Shown here: in pieces, positions 34,808-45,140 of the stretch | Numbering within the stretch: the first letter of the stretch is position 1 | Layout: the number at the start of each line of letters is the position of its first letter | From: Chrysopilus asiliformis | Taxonomy: Eukaryota > Arthropoda > Insecta > Diptera > Rhagionidae | Reading direction: 5' to 3' | DNA length: 64,000 nucleotides | Assembly (NCBI GenBank): GCA_964034945.1 | Contig: OZ035960.1 | Span: 21,687,487-21,751,486, forward strand | Position numbers and translations under genes: made by a program | Notes under the pieces: generated by a model | The model's database searches: none | What the model was told of the DNA's origin: nothing | The model's input: only the letters and a program-made list of their open reading frames with translations

Positions 34808-35387
34808 TCAAAAGTCGCTAATTTCGCCTTCGGTTTCTGGATAGGCGCAAGTGAAGGGACTCCGAAGCCAATTGCAGAGTGATTTTTCCTGGCGTTTCTT
34901 TTTGAAGATTTTATTGTGATCCTTTGAGATGCCCGAAGTGCAGCTGGACTCGTCACTGTCACGGGCAGTGGCAACACTGTGATATCCGCTTTCCGCTCTT
35001 CGGGAAATTCCCGAATGTTTCGATGTTCGGGGAGTCAATGAATCGTGGCCACTATCGTAGGCTTCCGAAGCGGTTAGGGGCAGCAGGGGCAGTTGTGAGA
35101 TGGGCTTCTGCGACGCCATTGGCGGCTCCGCATTGAAATTCTTGAGTATGGAATCTGGTTTAGTGATCTTGGGCTGTCCTTCGGGCTTTTCTTCGCAATC
35201 TTCTTTGTCCTTCAGTAGGGGTCTTTCTTCCTTCTGTAAACTAGTGTCCGAAGCGCCATCGGGATGTCGTAAAGATGCATATTGCTCCATAGTTGCGATC
35301 GTCATGATCCCTTTGAGGCTCGGAAGAGATGTTTGACTGGGCGTTCGAGATATATTTAGAAGATTGTGGGATTCCAACCAATCTCCA
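34808..35387 (-). CDS. KIF26-type exon 12 (C-terminus)
   Basis: 193 codons including stop. GDWLESHNLLNISRTPSQTS at the start; SGHDSLTPRTSKHSGISRR and ESGYHSVATARDSDESSCTS near the end; terminal CAYPETEGEISDF. Acceptor TTCTTACAG. Confidence 0.9.
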
Positions 35388-38300
35388 CTGTAAGAAAAAG
35401 TTTTTTTTAAAATGTGAGTTTTGTGCTAAAACAATATGGTCTCTTTATTACTTTGGACTTGGGGGATGGTAGGCCGGCTCACTACATACACTTGCCGATC
35501 CAGCATTAAATCTAAATGTCGGTTCACTGTACACGCTAATTGAGTCATTTGTTACAAATGAAGGAATTACTTCAGCCATTGCTAATTGAGATGTGTAGAT
35601 TTCTCTGAGTCGTGCTAATTGATCAAATTGATTTCTGTAAAGATTAAAAATATGATTTCGGTTTATGAAATTATTTTGAACACAAAAAATGCTTCAGTTT
35701 ATGATTTACGAAACTTTTAACGGCCACTAAATCGAATTAGCAGACTCTTTTTGCTTGAAATTCGCCTCTAATTTGATTTAGCGGTCGCTAAAAATTTCAT
35801 GAAACCCGCCCTGAGTATTTTTATTGTCGTATAAATTTAGATTTTGCTTCTAACCCACAAAAGAAATTGTAAAAAAATATTGCTATAATTCACCTAGTTC
35901 TATCACCGATAACACAGTCACTGAGAGCATCGTTGATGTGGTGGCTTGAAATTACGGACATATCGGCTTGACTAAGGGCCGATAGAGGATGATCACTGCA
36001 AGTACACAAGTTTTTTTTATAGAAGATTTTGCGGATTTTTTTTTAAGAAATGCATACCTCATTGTCCTGGCGATATCCTCTTCGCTAACCTGCAGACCAC
36101 AATCCATCATCTGAACGTTTTGCTGATTACTCAGGGACAATGCTTCGCTGGATACCTGCCTGGACAACGAACGATGGAGATTTTCTAGCGACATTTCCCT
36201 GGAGCCAATACTCCGTTGGCTATCGATCAGTGGTAGAGCTGGTGGAACTTCCGATGGCCCACTGTCCTGGTCTTGATCTTCCTCTTCCTGCGTATCAAAA
36301 TATTTTTGTGCGTTCGAAACTAATTCTAAAGTTTCCGAATGTAAATCAGTCTCATCATTTATCGATTGTTGATGTTTGCTTCGTATCGGACTACCAATTG
36401 AGTTATTGTCCTTTAATACTACGTTTGAAAGCTCGGCTGTATTTGAATTATGGATGTGTTCCGGATTATCCTCGAACGTATTCTGATCGTCGTCAGAAGT
36501 ACGTCTAACCTGTGTCAAATGATATGTAGGTGTTCGCAATTGATCCGATATTGTTTGCGATTGTGATGGTAGTGGTGGATGCTGGAGATGCGTTTGATTT
36601 TGATGCATCACCGAGGCCGAATGATGGAAAACATGTGTGGACTGATTTTCGACCCATTGCCGGATCATAGATTTCTTGTGGTTGTCCATGAATCCGTAGC
36701 TTGCGGAATGCAAAATGCCATTGGTTTGAAGATTACTGGCCGTTAATGTTTTCGATGCTTGCGATTTAGGTCCATCAATCCAGGTTTCGCACTGTTTCAC
36801 GTGATTGATCTCCCGGAGCAAATGCCTAGCTTCGGCGACCTTCGATCGTGACACTCTAGGCCCGTCAATCCACTGTTCTTCGCTTATTTGCCTCATTGGG
36901 CTGTCCGGGTTTTGCATATTTGTTCGTCGCGGTGATCCTTTTGGAGTTGGAAAATTTGACGCCTTATTGACGCTAGTGTGCCGGAGGACACTACTTCCAG
37001 CCTTTGGCGATTGACTTGGCAACATAACTTTGGATGGCGACTGAACCGCATTAAAATGTTGCGGCGATAAATCGTATACAGGATTTGGACTAGAAGTTCG
37101 GGCATTTGGCATTTTTCCACTCACCAGACGATGCATAACTACTGGATTTTGAGCTGAAAGATTATAGCATGAGATTTTTTCAAACAAATTTTTTAATTTA
37201 AACTTACTTTTCTGGACTCCTTTTTTTACAGGATTTTTGACCGTCTTTTCAATTACGGATCCTTTTAAAGCTTTGTTCATGGCACAACGATTATCCCCGG
37301 AGCCCAGAGATGGCAAATATACTGGTGGATGTTCACCGTCTGTCGCATCATCCAATGGTCCCATATAGATTACAGTATCTGCAGATAAATCTGAGCTAGA
37401 TGGATCTGGACCTTCGGACGACGCACTGGCTTGATGAACTGGCGAAAGAAAGGTTGTCAAATTAAAAAATCAAATCCGTCAATTGTTTTTAAGATCAGAT
37501 TTTTAACAGATTTTTGGCGATTTTAAAGAAAATATTTTTTAATTTTTTGATATATTCCAAATGTTTTGATAAAAAAAATTTTAATATGGCCATTTAACGA
37601 ATTTTCTGCTACAAAATAATAAAAAAAAACCATTCCATCTTTACAGAAATATGGTTACACACCAGCGTTATTGACGCCAAACATTTTATCGGATGGAAGA
37701 ACGAATCGATGTTTTCTTCTACGCATTCTATGAATTCTGGAAGCTAATTGTATGGTAGTTAAAGCATCAGCATGAGTCTAAAATTAAATGATTTTATGAT
37801 TCGTGATTTTATGAAAATTTGATTATCTCACCTGATTGTGCGATATTTGAGCTAAAACGGTAACATGACAAGTCATTGGTGATAAACAGTCTTTAAGTAG
37901 CGGCGTAAGCGGATGGTCCTTATTAGGAGGATGTCGTTGTCCACTTAATATCGCCAAAAGTATATTTCCAATCCCCGATAGTGGAAGACCACCATTTCGA
38001 TTGGCACAACCGCCCAAATCGATCAGATGCAATCTACTTCGACCACCAGCAACTAAAATACATTTTTGTTTTAGTATTTTTCTAAAAAAAAACATAATTT
38101 TTTTACCCCCTCCCTTTCCTGATAAACTGTATTGGTAAACGTGCAAAGTGAATATCATTGCGGGTTCCAGATTACTTTGTGGACGGCATGCTAATGCGGC
38201 ATCGAGAAAAAGTGCTGCTCGTTCAGCGGTTGGGGCTCGAAGTTCCGTTGGGCCACCCAAAAAATCATCCCTTAAGTACATTCCTGGTGAGTTGTCTGAA

Positions 38301-41300
38301 TCTACAGGTAAAATTGAAACAGTAAGTAATGTTTTGTATCGAAAATATCTTTAGTGGCAAGCAAAAAATTGAAAAAAATGTTCAGAGAGAAGTGCAGTAT
38401 TAAAGCATATTTTTTCACACAATTTTTTTAAAAATAAGTTTTTATTATTAAAATATTTGAAAATCATTTTTTAAGTTTTTAAAAAACTAATTGAAAAAAA
38501 AAGATTTTCGGGCCCCAAAAACAGGAGTGGTATTCCGTAACTTGTTTCAAGCGTTTGTTTCGAGTTAGAAGAAAAAGTAGTATTCGCGATCTCTGTTTCG
38601 CCCTGTCATTTATCTTGATCGGAACAAAGACAGCGAATATTACTTTTTCTTCTAACTCGAAACAAACGCTTGAAACAAGTTACGGAATACCACTCCAGTT
38701 ACGTCGATGCCTTTGTATCAAGTGTTAAAAACTCTTAGGGTACTTTTTGGTACAACGTTAAAAAAACTTTTTAATATTAGAGAAAAATGAAACTAAAAAT
38801 TTAGCAATATAAAATTTATTAACAAAACAAACAAAAATCATAAATTTCTAAACTAAAACTTGTAAAAAAAAATTAAAAGTTCAAGTAATTTTAAAAGATT
38901 TTCTTATTTCTTACACGGTAAAAAATCTGAACGTATATGTATGTAATCAAAATGGAATTACTCTGGACCTATATGTAATCCAAAATCTAATCCAATAGAA
39001 TTTTTCCGATTTTTTTTTTGGTTTTATTAAAAGCGTGAACAGAAAGAAAACTTAGGAAAACTAAATTCATTTGGTTAAAAATTAGGTAGCCTGCATGCTG
39101 TTCGTTAGTTTTTTCTCTTCGGAAAATGATTAACCCATTCGGTATTTTGATGCCATATGGCAACGCAGTTAAAAATTTGAATTGACTTATTAGTTGCGTT
39201 TTTTTTAATGTTCTAGAACACGGAAGATTTAAAAAACGATCCAGAGTAAGTGGGAAATTTTATTGAGTTCGAATGGAAACTAACTTCAGGTTGATTACAT
39301 CAGTAGGCCGTTACTGGTATATTTTCTTGATATAATCACGATTCGCTATCTCCCATGATTAAAACTATTTCGCTGTCGCACAGAACCAACAAACCACCAA
39401 CACAAAATCCTCAATTGAGAATAAAATGTCAGATTTATTATGTTGAAGTTAGCAGCATTTCATTACCGTACATTACCGTATAAAATTTCCCTTTGTTCCA
39501 AGCGCTGTTCGAGATGGAAAGGTGGTGCAGGATTTTGTATGGAAAGCTTGTTCTGAACTGCTTCAGAACATTAATAAAACGCAACTATTATTTATTTATT
39601 TTCAACACTCTATTCTCATTTAGTGCACCTTTAAGTGCATTTGTCACCCAATTTTGATTTTTTGAGTAAAAAGCTGGACTACAGTGGACGTATTTGTAAA
39701 AAATAAAAATTTTTAATTTTTTTTGTTTTAAATGAATACTGATAGCTTAAACATCATTAATTTGTATAGAGAGTATTTTTAACCCCCATAGAAAAAAACA
39801 TGTACCGAACGGGTTAACAAACTAACAAAAAATTCCAGCACTTGCATTCGGTATTATTTTATCCCCCTCCGCTTACTCCCCCACCTATCGGGCTACTTTT
39901 TAATGGGTCTATGTTGGGGCTGGACCCCGACGAACATCTATGCCAAATTTCAGGTCAATCGGTTCAGTAGTTTCCCCGCGAAAGAGTAACAGAGCGCAAA
40001 AACTAAGTTTCGAAATCACTTTACCCTCTCCCCTCACTCCCCCCACCTCTCGGGCTACTTTTTAATGAGTCTATGTTGGGGCTGGATCCCCGACGAACAT
40101 CTATGCCAATTTTCAGGCCAATCGGTTCAGTAGTTTCCCCGCGAAAGAGTAACATAGCGCAAAAACTAAGTTTGGAAATCACTTTACCCCCTCCTCTTAC
40201 TCCCCCACCTCTCGGGCTACTTTTTAATGGGTCTATGTTGGGGCTGGATCCCCGACGAATATCTGTGCCAAATTTCAGGCCAATCGGTTCAGTAGTTTCC
40301 CTGCGAAAGAGTAACATAGCGCAAAAACTAAGTTTCGAAATCACTTTACCCCCTCTCCTTACTCCCCCAACCTATCGGGCTACGTTTTAATGGGTCTATG
40401 TTGGTGCTGGACCCCCGACGAACATCTATGCCGAATTTCAGGCCAATCGGTTCAGTAGTTTCCCCGCGAAAGGGTAACATAGAGGAAGAGCTAAGTTTCG
40501 AGATCACTTTACCCCCTCCCTTACTCCCTCACCCCTCGGGCTACTTTTTAATGAGTCTGCGTTGGTGCTGAACCCCCGACGAACATCTATGCCGAATTTC
40601 AGGCCAATCAGTTCAGTAGTTTCCTCGCGAAAGAGTAACATAGCGCAAAAACTAGGTTTCAAAATCACTTTACCCCCTCCCCTCACTCCCCCCACCCCTC
40701 GGGCTACTTTTTAATGAGTCTGTGTTGGTGCTGAACCCCCGACAAACATCTATGCCAAATTTCAAGGCAATCGGTTCAGTAGTTTCCCCGCGAAAGAGTA
40801 ACATAACGCAAAAACTAAGTTTCAAAATCACTTTACCACCTCCCCTTACTCCCCCCACCTCTCGGGCTATTTTTTAATGGGTCTGTGTTGGGGCTGGACC
40901 CCCGGCGAACATCTATGCCAAATTTCAGTCCAATCGGTTAAGTAATTTCCCCGCGAAAGAGTAACATAGCGCAAAAACTAAGTTTCGAAGTCACTTTACC
41001 CCCTCCCCTTACTCCCCCCATCTCTCGGGCTAATTTTTAATGGGTTTGTGCTGGGGCTGGACTCCCGAAGAACATATATGCCAAATTTCAGGCCAATCGG
41101 TTCAGTAGTTTCCCCGCGAAACGGTAACATAGCGCAAAAACTAAGTTTCGAAATCACCTTACCCCCTCCCCTTACTCCCCCCATCTCTCGGACTACTTTT
41201 TAATTGGTCTATGTTGGGGCTGGACCCCCGACAAACATCTGTGCCAAATTTCAGGCCAATCGGTTCAGTAGTTTCCCCGCGAAAGAGTAACATAACGCAA

Positions 41301-41613
41301 AAACTAAGCTTCAAAATCACTTTACCCCCTCCCCTTACTCCCCCACCCCTCGGGCTACTTTTTAATGAGTCTGTGTTGGGGCTGGACCCCCGAAGAATAT
41401 CTATGCCAAATTTCAGGCCAATCGGTTCAGTAGTTTCCCCGCGAAAGAGTAACATAGCGCAAAAAGTAAGTTTCGAAATCACTTTACCCCCTCCCCTTAC
41501 TCCCCCACTCCTCGAGCTACTTTTCCGTATGCCTATGTTGGAACCAGAACTACTACAGACACTCGTGCCAAATTTCAAGTCAATCGGTTCAGCCGTTTTT
41601 GCGTGAAAGAGGA

Positions 41614-41644
<31 letters not shown>

Positions 41645-42873
41645 CCAACTCATTTTTATATATTAGTATATATTAGTATGATTAAATTCAACAATTTTGA
41701 TTAAATTGTAGATATTAATATTTAAAGTATTTAAGTTCAACATATAATAAAAAATAATTAAAATATGTGGGCAAAAAATATTAAAATAATTCCAATAATT
41801 CGCATGTATTAAATTCTAATCCAAAATTGCATTGGAATTTAGTCAATACAATTTCTGGGTTGAAAAGTGCACCAGGACTTTTTACCGTGTATGTATTATG
41901 TTTCAAAAATTTCGGTTTTTAAAATTTTAAAACAAAATTCTGTTTTTAAAAGGTTTTTTTAAGAACAGTTCAAATCAAACTCAGAAATAATAAGAAAAAT
42001 GTGCATTCAATTCAACCAAAGCTTATATAATACTCCATTTTTTTACCAGTGGCGTGCGCAGCAAGTAGATCCGTTGACGGAGACTCTGGTTTAGTGGCAC
42101 TAATACCGACTGCACTTACACGAACTGAAAATCTAGCTCCAGATTTTTGTCGGCGCTCATTTATTCCTTTGTAAAGCCATGAAATCGCACAAGGAATTGC
42201 GCCTAAATCGTTTGCTGAATTTACAGTTCCCAACATCGTTTTAAATTGACCTACAAAAAATATGAAGTTTTTGATTTTTCTGCTGAAAAAAATCCTTTCA
42301 TCTAAATAAAAAAAATTACCAGAATTAGGATAGCCGAGTGATAGTAAACATCCATCGTATCCTTCTAAGACCGCTGGAATTACCTCAGAAAGGGCGGACG
42401 CGCACACATCGACCTAATTTTTACAGAAATTAAATTCTACCGTATTCTAAAAAGAAGTGTAATTAGCTAATGGAGACAAACCTGTTGATCTTCGGAGGTG
42501 AAAAGGCTATCGAAGGCGAACATCTTTGGGGCGGACACCATCGGACCACGTTCCTGTGATGCTAAGGTCACAACGTTTCCCGTGGATGGATCTAACAATG
42601 TTACCTGGCGTTTCTTTTTATCCACTGTGATAAAGGAGGGGGTTTCACCCTCATCTGGCCTGCCAGTGACGCGCAACATGACTTTCACCTTAATTGATAT
42701 TAAAAGCAATGTCTTGATTTATTCTTTTAAAATAATGGATTTAATTTTCAATCTACCCTTCCGATGCTGTAATTTTCCTTATTCGAAAGTCTACGTGCCA
42801 GTCCACTGGGGAGGGGCGGTGGTGCCCGTTGAAGGGCTCCACAAAAGCCACCATTTCGACCTGAGGTTGACAT
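34808..42873 (-). CDS. KIF26/VAB-8-type kinesin-like protein (3' twelve exons, 5' end uncertain)
   Basis: Atypical kinesin; family members bind microtubules without motor activity and act in cell and axon guidance (established for VAB-8 and KIF26). Exons in transcript order: 42757-42873 (left border uncertain), 42482-42688, 42320-42413, 42047-42250, 38107-38301, 37832-38052, 37663-37777, 37208-37438, 36058-37153, 35894-35995, 35452-35634, 34808-35387. Reading phases agree at all eleven junctions; about 1110 codons. The motor starts at VKVMLRVTG. The P-loop is broken (GYPNSGQF where kinesins have GQTGSGKT), switch II is LHLIDLGGC instead of DLAGSE, and LASRIHRMRRRKHRF ends the motor. The tail has two WIDGP motifs, serine-rich low complexity, and ends SGHDSLTPRTSKHSG...RDSDESS, then a basic stretch and stop. 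The fly counterpart is CG14535. N-terminal exons lie further right and were not found. Confidence 0.92.
35452..35634 (-). CDS. KIF26-type exon 11
   Basis: NQFDQLARLREIYTSQLAMA followed by EVIPSFVTNDSISVYSEPTF and ...SEPAYHPPSPK; the first part is probably a short amphipathic helix. Too fragmented to show as a long frame; supported by both splice sites and phase. Confidence 0.8.
35894..35995 (-). CDS. KIF26-type exon 10
   Basis: DHPLSALSQADMSVISSHHI, NDALSDCVIGDRTR. Acceptor CTTGCAG, donor AG|GTGAAT; phase fits exons 9 and 11. Confidence 0.8.
36058..37153 (-). CDS. KIF26-type exon 9 (large tail exon)
   Basis: About 365 codons, low complexity, rich in Ser, Gln and His. Two copies of WIDGP (EEQWIDGPRVSRSK, ETWIDGPKSQASK), a motif I associate with the KIF26 family, and a 3' end EMSLENLHRSLSRQVSSEAL ... 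EEDIARTM-R. Donor AATGAG|GTATGC. Confidence 0.9.
37208..37438 (-). CDS. KIF26-type exon 8
   Basis: HQASASSEGPDPSSSDLSAD, TVIYMGPLDDATDGEHPPVY, LPSLGSGDNRCAMNKALKGS and a Lys-rich end. The intron to exon 9 is 54 bp. Confidence 0.9.
37663..37777 (-). CDS. KIF26-type exon 7 (end of motor domain)
   Basis: THADALTTIQLASRIHRMRR then RKHRFVLPSDKMFGVNNAG. TTIQLASRIHRMRRRK corresponds to the alpha-6 region closing the motor domain. Confidence 0.88.
37832..38052 (-). CDS. KIF26-type exon 6 (motor, switch II)
   Basis: AGGRSRLHLIDLGGCANRNG, GLPLSGIGNILLAILSGQRH and PLTPLLKDCLSPMTCHVTVL. LHLIDLGGC replaces the usual DLAGSE. Confidence 0.92.
38107..38301 (-). CDS. KIF26-type exon 5 (motor)
   Basis: DNSPGMYLRDDFLGGPTELR, APTAERAALFLDAALACRPQ, IFTLHVYQYSLSGKGG. 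The donor is within GGGGGTAAAA. Confidence 0.92.
38524..38696. mobile_element. Palindromic MITE, complete copy
   Basis: Ends GGAGTGGTATTCCGTAACTT and its complement; the arms pair for about 64 bp (through AAACGCTTGAAACAAG and TTCTTCTAACTCG) around a 45-bp centre. Other copies: 43853-44813 (interrupted) and 56030-56105 (short). Confidence 0.85.
39134..39813. mobile_element. piggyBac-like MITE with CCCATTCGGTA ends
   Basis: TTAA at 39130-39133 and 39814-39817; ends CCCATTCGGTA and TACCGAACGGG. 680 bp, non-coding. Confidence 0.8.
39843..41681 (-). mobile_element. Helitron copy 5, expanded to a tandem array, 3' end missing
   Basis: On the minus strand it starts TCATACTAATATATACTAAT (41681, after A) and runs through the GACA microsatellite and the terminal module into ten internal modules. 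The hairpin-CTAG 3' end seen in other copies is absent near 39843. Confidence 0.85.
39890..41520 (-). repeat. Ten-unit tandem array, period about 163 bp
   Basis: The phrase GTCTATGTTGGGGCTGGA (or a 1-3 base variant) recurs at about 39907, 40069, 40232, 40396, 40556, 40719, 40881, 41044, 41207 and 41369, and a differing last unit (GCCTATGTTGGAACCAGA) at 41532. Long open frames on both strands (SPRGGG..., [10 protein letters not shown]...) come from the repeat and are not genes. Confidence 0.95.
42047..42250 (-). CDS. KIF26-type exon 4 (motor)
   Basis: QFKTMLGTVNSANDLGAIPC, AISWLYKGINERRQKSGARF, SVRVSAVGISATKPESPSTD. The usual NxxSSR-SH switch I is not recognisable. Confidence 0.92.
42320..42413 (-). 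CDS. KIF26-type exon 3 (motor, P-loop start)
   Basis: VDVCASALSEVIPAVLEGYD then GCLLSLGYPNS; the codon split over the 69-bp intron gives the Gly of GYPNSGQFKTM. Confidence 0.92.
42482..42688 (-). CDS. KIF26-type exon 2 (start of motor domain)
   Basis: Exactly 69 codons: VKVMLRVTGRPDEGETPSFI ... KMFAFDSLFTSEDQQ, where FAFDSLF is the usual FxFD strand. Acceptor AATTAAG, donor CAG|GTTTG. Confidence 0.92.
42757..42873 (-). CDS. KIF26-type exon 1 visible (pre-motor), upstream border uncertain
   Basis: Reads MSTSGRNGGFCGALQRAPPP, then LPSGLARRLSNKENYSIGR directly into VKVMLRV across a 68-bp intron. This frame is short and open only to 42873 or an acceptor at 42861-42862 (CCTCAG); a longer frame (42753-42938) in another phase cannot be spliced into exon 2 without a stop. 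Either ATG 42871-42873 is a start or the exon begins at 42860. Confidence 0.7.
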
Positions 42874-43889
42874 TTTGCCCGTAAATGATATTGATTTAGT
42901 GACGAATCCAGGTCAAAATACTGGTGGAATCTGTGCACAAAAGAGTAATAAAAAAAATTAAAAACAAAGTTTGTGATGTGGTTTTAAAATCTAAAAAAAA
43001 AAATCTTTTGCAAGAAATACAAAAGGAAATATAAATGTTTTTTAGGAATTACATTTTTTTAAGTGAACAGTCGCTGTAAATAAGTATTTTTTTATGTTTT
43101 TCTTTGAATTATTTCGAACAACAGTTCACAATTCAAAGAAAAATATTAAAATCCTAGAGGACAATTAAATAATTAAATGGCAATCGTATATACATATATT
43201 TGACTTTAAAAAGTAACCTGGAATTTCGACGGATTTTGTACAGGATCTTTTTCAAACCGGTTTTTTAAATTGAACCAAAAACCACTGGAACAGTGGAATT
43301 TTAAGAACCAAAGACAAACACCAGAAATCTAAATAACTATTGAAAAAATATTGGTTCGGTATCCAAAAAATATTCGGCTTTTAGTTTAAATTTAATCTTT
43401 TTCACATCAAATTCACTATTTTGCATATCAAATTTACAGTTGGTACATCAAGTTTGGCTTTTCACAGGTCAAATTCACCGTTTTACAAATCAAATTCATC
43501 TAAAAAAAATAGCCTTTTTTTACTGTCCTCTTCTAAAGAGGGAAAGTATTGTATTCATGAGGGATACCGACTTAGGGGCAGGCAGAAACTTTCTGATCAG
43601 TACGAAATCAATTTCAGCCAATATTATGAGGATGTCTGTGCATCTGTCTGTCGGTCTGTCCATTTAACGCATGTTAAATGCTTCCAGAACCCGTTGAGCT
43701 AGCGACTTGAAATTTTTTGTGAATGAGTTTTACGAAAATCGTAGTTTTCTATCAACTTTTAGAAAAGTAACGGTTGCTGTATTTAAAAAAAATACTCGAA
43801 AAGTATGCGCTTTTGGGAAAAAATGGATATGACAAATTTTAAAGGATAAGCGTTCAAGCGTTTGTTTCGAGTTAGAAGAAAAAGTGGTA

Positions 43890-44697
43890 CAGTAATCCCC
43901 CGAACTGCGCGGTAGATACGTTTTACAAAAAGAGCGCGCACTGCGAAATCGCGCACTGTGAACCCTACTTTGTATGAAATATTGGGGTTAGGTCCCAGAT
44001 ATTAGAAAAATTCAAAAAAAAAAATAGAAAAAAGTTTTTATTTAACGACATTGTTAAAGTAATACAAAGGTATGATATGCATTACTAATCTTTTTGAAAA
44101 ATTAGTGATTTATTACCCGATGTTTGTTTTTCATTATGCATTTCTACGTATACGGCTAAAGCGGCTGTCAAATTTCATCGAAATTTTAAGGCACGCTCCA
44201 TATTAGGGTCCATATTAAGAGCTTCTTATTAAAGTTGACCACCAAGCATTAAAAACTTTGTCAGTTTTTCGTGCGTAAGGTTTTTCTTTCTTATAATCTC
44301 TATAACTTCACTTTCATCATTTTCGTCCCTATAATTATCGCCGAACTGTGTCAAAATATCGTCAGCAGTCATATTTTCTTCATTGCTTGCAAGGACTTCC
44401 ATGATATCTTCTGACTCTAAGTCTTCAAATTCGTCCCCACCAATTGTCTTACCTAATGTCACAATTTCCACTAAATGTAAACACTAATATAAGCATGAAA
44501 TTACCAAATATGTACGAAGATACCAAATTACCAGCTGATTCCTTCTTGTCGGAGATTCACCAAAATATATGTTCAGAACATGTTTTTTACACGGGAATTA
44601 TAAAAAAACCGCGCAGTTCGAAATTTTGGTATTAAAAACTTAACCGCGCAGTTGCGAAACCGCGCAGTCCGAAACCGCGCAGTTCAAGGGATTACTG
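43890..44697 (-). mobile_element. Deleted pogo/Tigger-type element
   Basis: TA at 43888-43889 and 44698-44699; ends CAGTAATCCCCCGAACTGCG and, reversed, CAGTAATCCCTTGAACTGCG. Subterminal CCGCGCAGTT motifs repeat on the right side. 808 bp. Confidence 0.85.
44229..44471 (-). pseudogene. Remnant C-terminal part of a pogo/Tigger-type transposase
   Basis: 80-residue acidic peptide: GGDEFEDLESEDIMEVLASN, NMTADDILTQFGDNYRDEND, then ESEVIEIIRKKNLTHEKL. Acidic (T)xDD(I/L)L tails of this sort close Tigger/jerky-type transposases. The HTH and DDE parts are missing. Identification relies on the element's ends more than on the peptide. Confidence 0.6.
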
Positions 44698-45140
44698 TAT
44701 TTGCTATCTCGGTTTCTCTCTGTTATTTATTTCGGTCAAAACAGAGACAGCGAATACTTCTTGTTCTTCTAACTCGAAACAAACGCTTGAAACAAGTTAC
44801 GGAATATCACTCCAGTTTTCGCTTTAGCAGTTTTTTGTATCTGTAACGGTTCTCAAGATATTTGAAAAAATCAGTATTTTGAAAAACTCTCGAAAACTAT
44901 GCACTTTCCTGAAAAAATGCATGTAGACAAATTTATAGGAAATAAAATTTTCTACATTTTTTGCTTTAATTGTTTATACATATCTCTAACGGTTCTCGAC
45001 ATATTTAAAAAAAAATTAAGTTTTTTTCTCGGAAACTATGCGCTATTATAAAAAAATGCATAACTAAATTCAAAGAAAATAAAATTTCATGCATTTTTTC
45101 CTTTAACGATTTTTTGACACATCTTTCGGTTATATAGATC

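Larger units (their letters stand above)
38914..41889. mobile_element. TA-flanked element with CACGGTAAAAA ends, hosting two other insertions
   Basis: TA at 38912-38913 and 41890-41891; ends CACGGTAAAAAATC and, reversed, CACGGTAAAAAGTCC. Its own interior near the ends has CTAATCCAA motifs on both sides. Nearly all the length is nested elements. Confidence 0.7.
38302..42046. other. 3.7-kb KIF26-type intron filled with transposons
   Basis: Holds a palindromic MITE (38524-38696) and a TA-flanked element (38914-41889) with a TTAA element and the Helitron array inside it. Without these, under 700 bp of intron remains. Confidence 0.85.
43853..44813. mobile_element. Palindromic MITE, interrupted by a pogo-like element
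   Basis: Left arm from TTCAAGCGTTTGTTTCGAG (its first bases are lost), right part ends GGAATATCACTCC at 44813; the pogo-like element occupies 43890-44697. Confidence 0.8.
43527..45140 (-). repeat. Family C-like repeats, interrupted by transposons
   Basis: Left part 43527-43850 (AAAGTATTGTATTCATGAGG, CTGTCGGTCTGTC, AGCGACTTGAAATTTT) and right part 44815-45140 (repeated ACTATGC and AACGGTTCTC phrases) match reversed 2480-3140. The palindromic MITE lies between. Confidence 0.65.

Noticed and set aside
36140..37120. Plus-strand and alternative minus frames over kinesin exon 9
   Set aside because: Shadows of a long low-complexity exon.
39890..41520. Regularly spaced repeats, considered as CRISPR
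   Set aside because: The units are contiguous and 163 bp long with no unique spacers, and this is a eukaryotic genome.
40021..41653. Long overlapping frames on both strands in the 163-bp array ([19 protein letters not shown]..., [13 protein letters not shown]...)
   Set aside because: They follow the repeat unit, occur on both strands and reappear in every Helitron copy (7008, 11805, 25037, 33876, 56682). They are low-complexity products of the repeat, not proteins.
42753..42938. 61-codon minus frame next to kinesin exon 2
   Set aside because: It leads to a stop when spliced to exon 2; the other frame fits the family and the phase.
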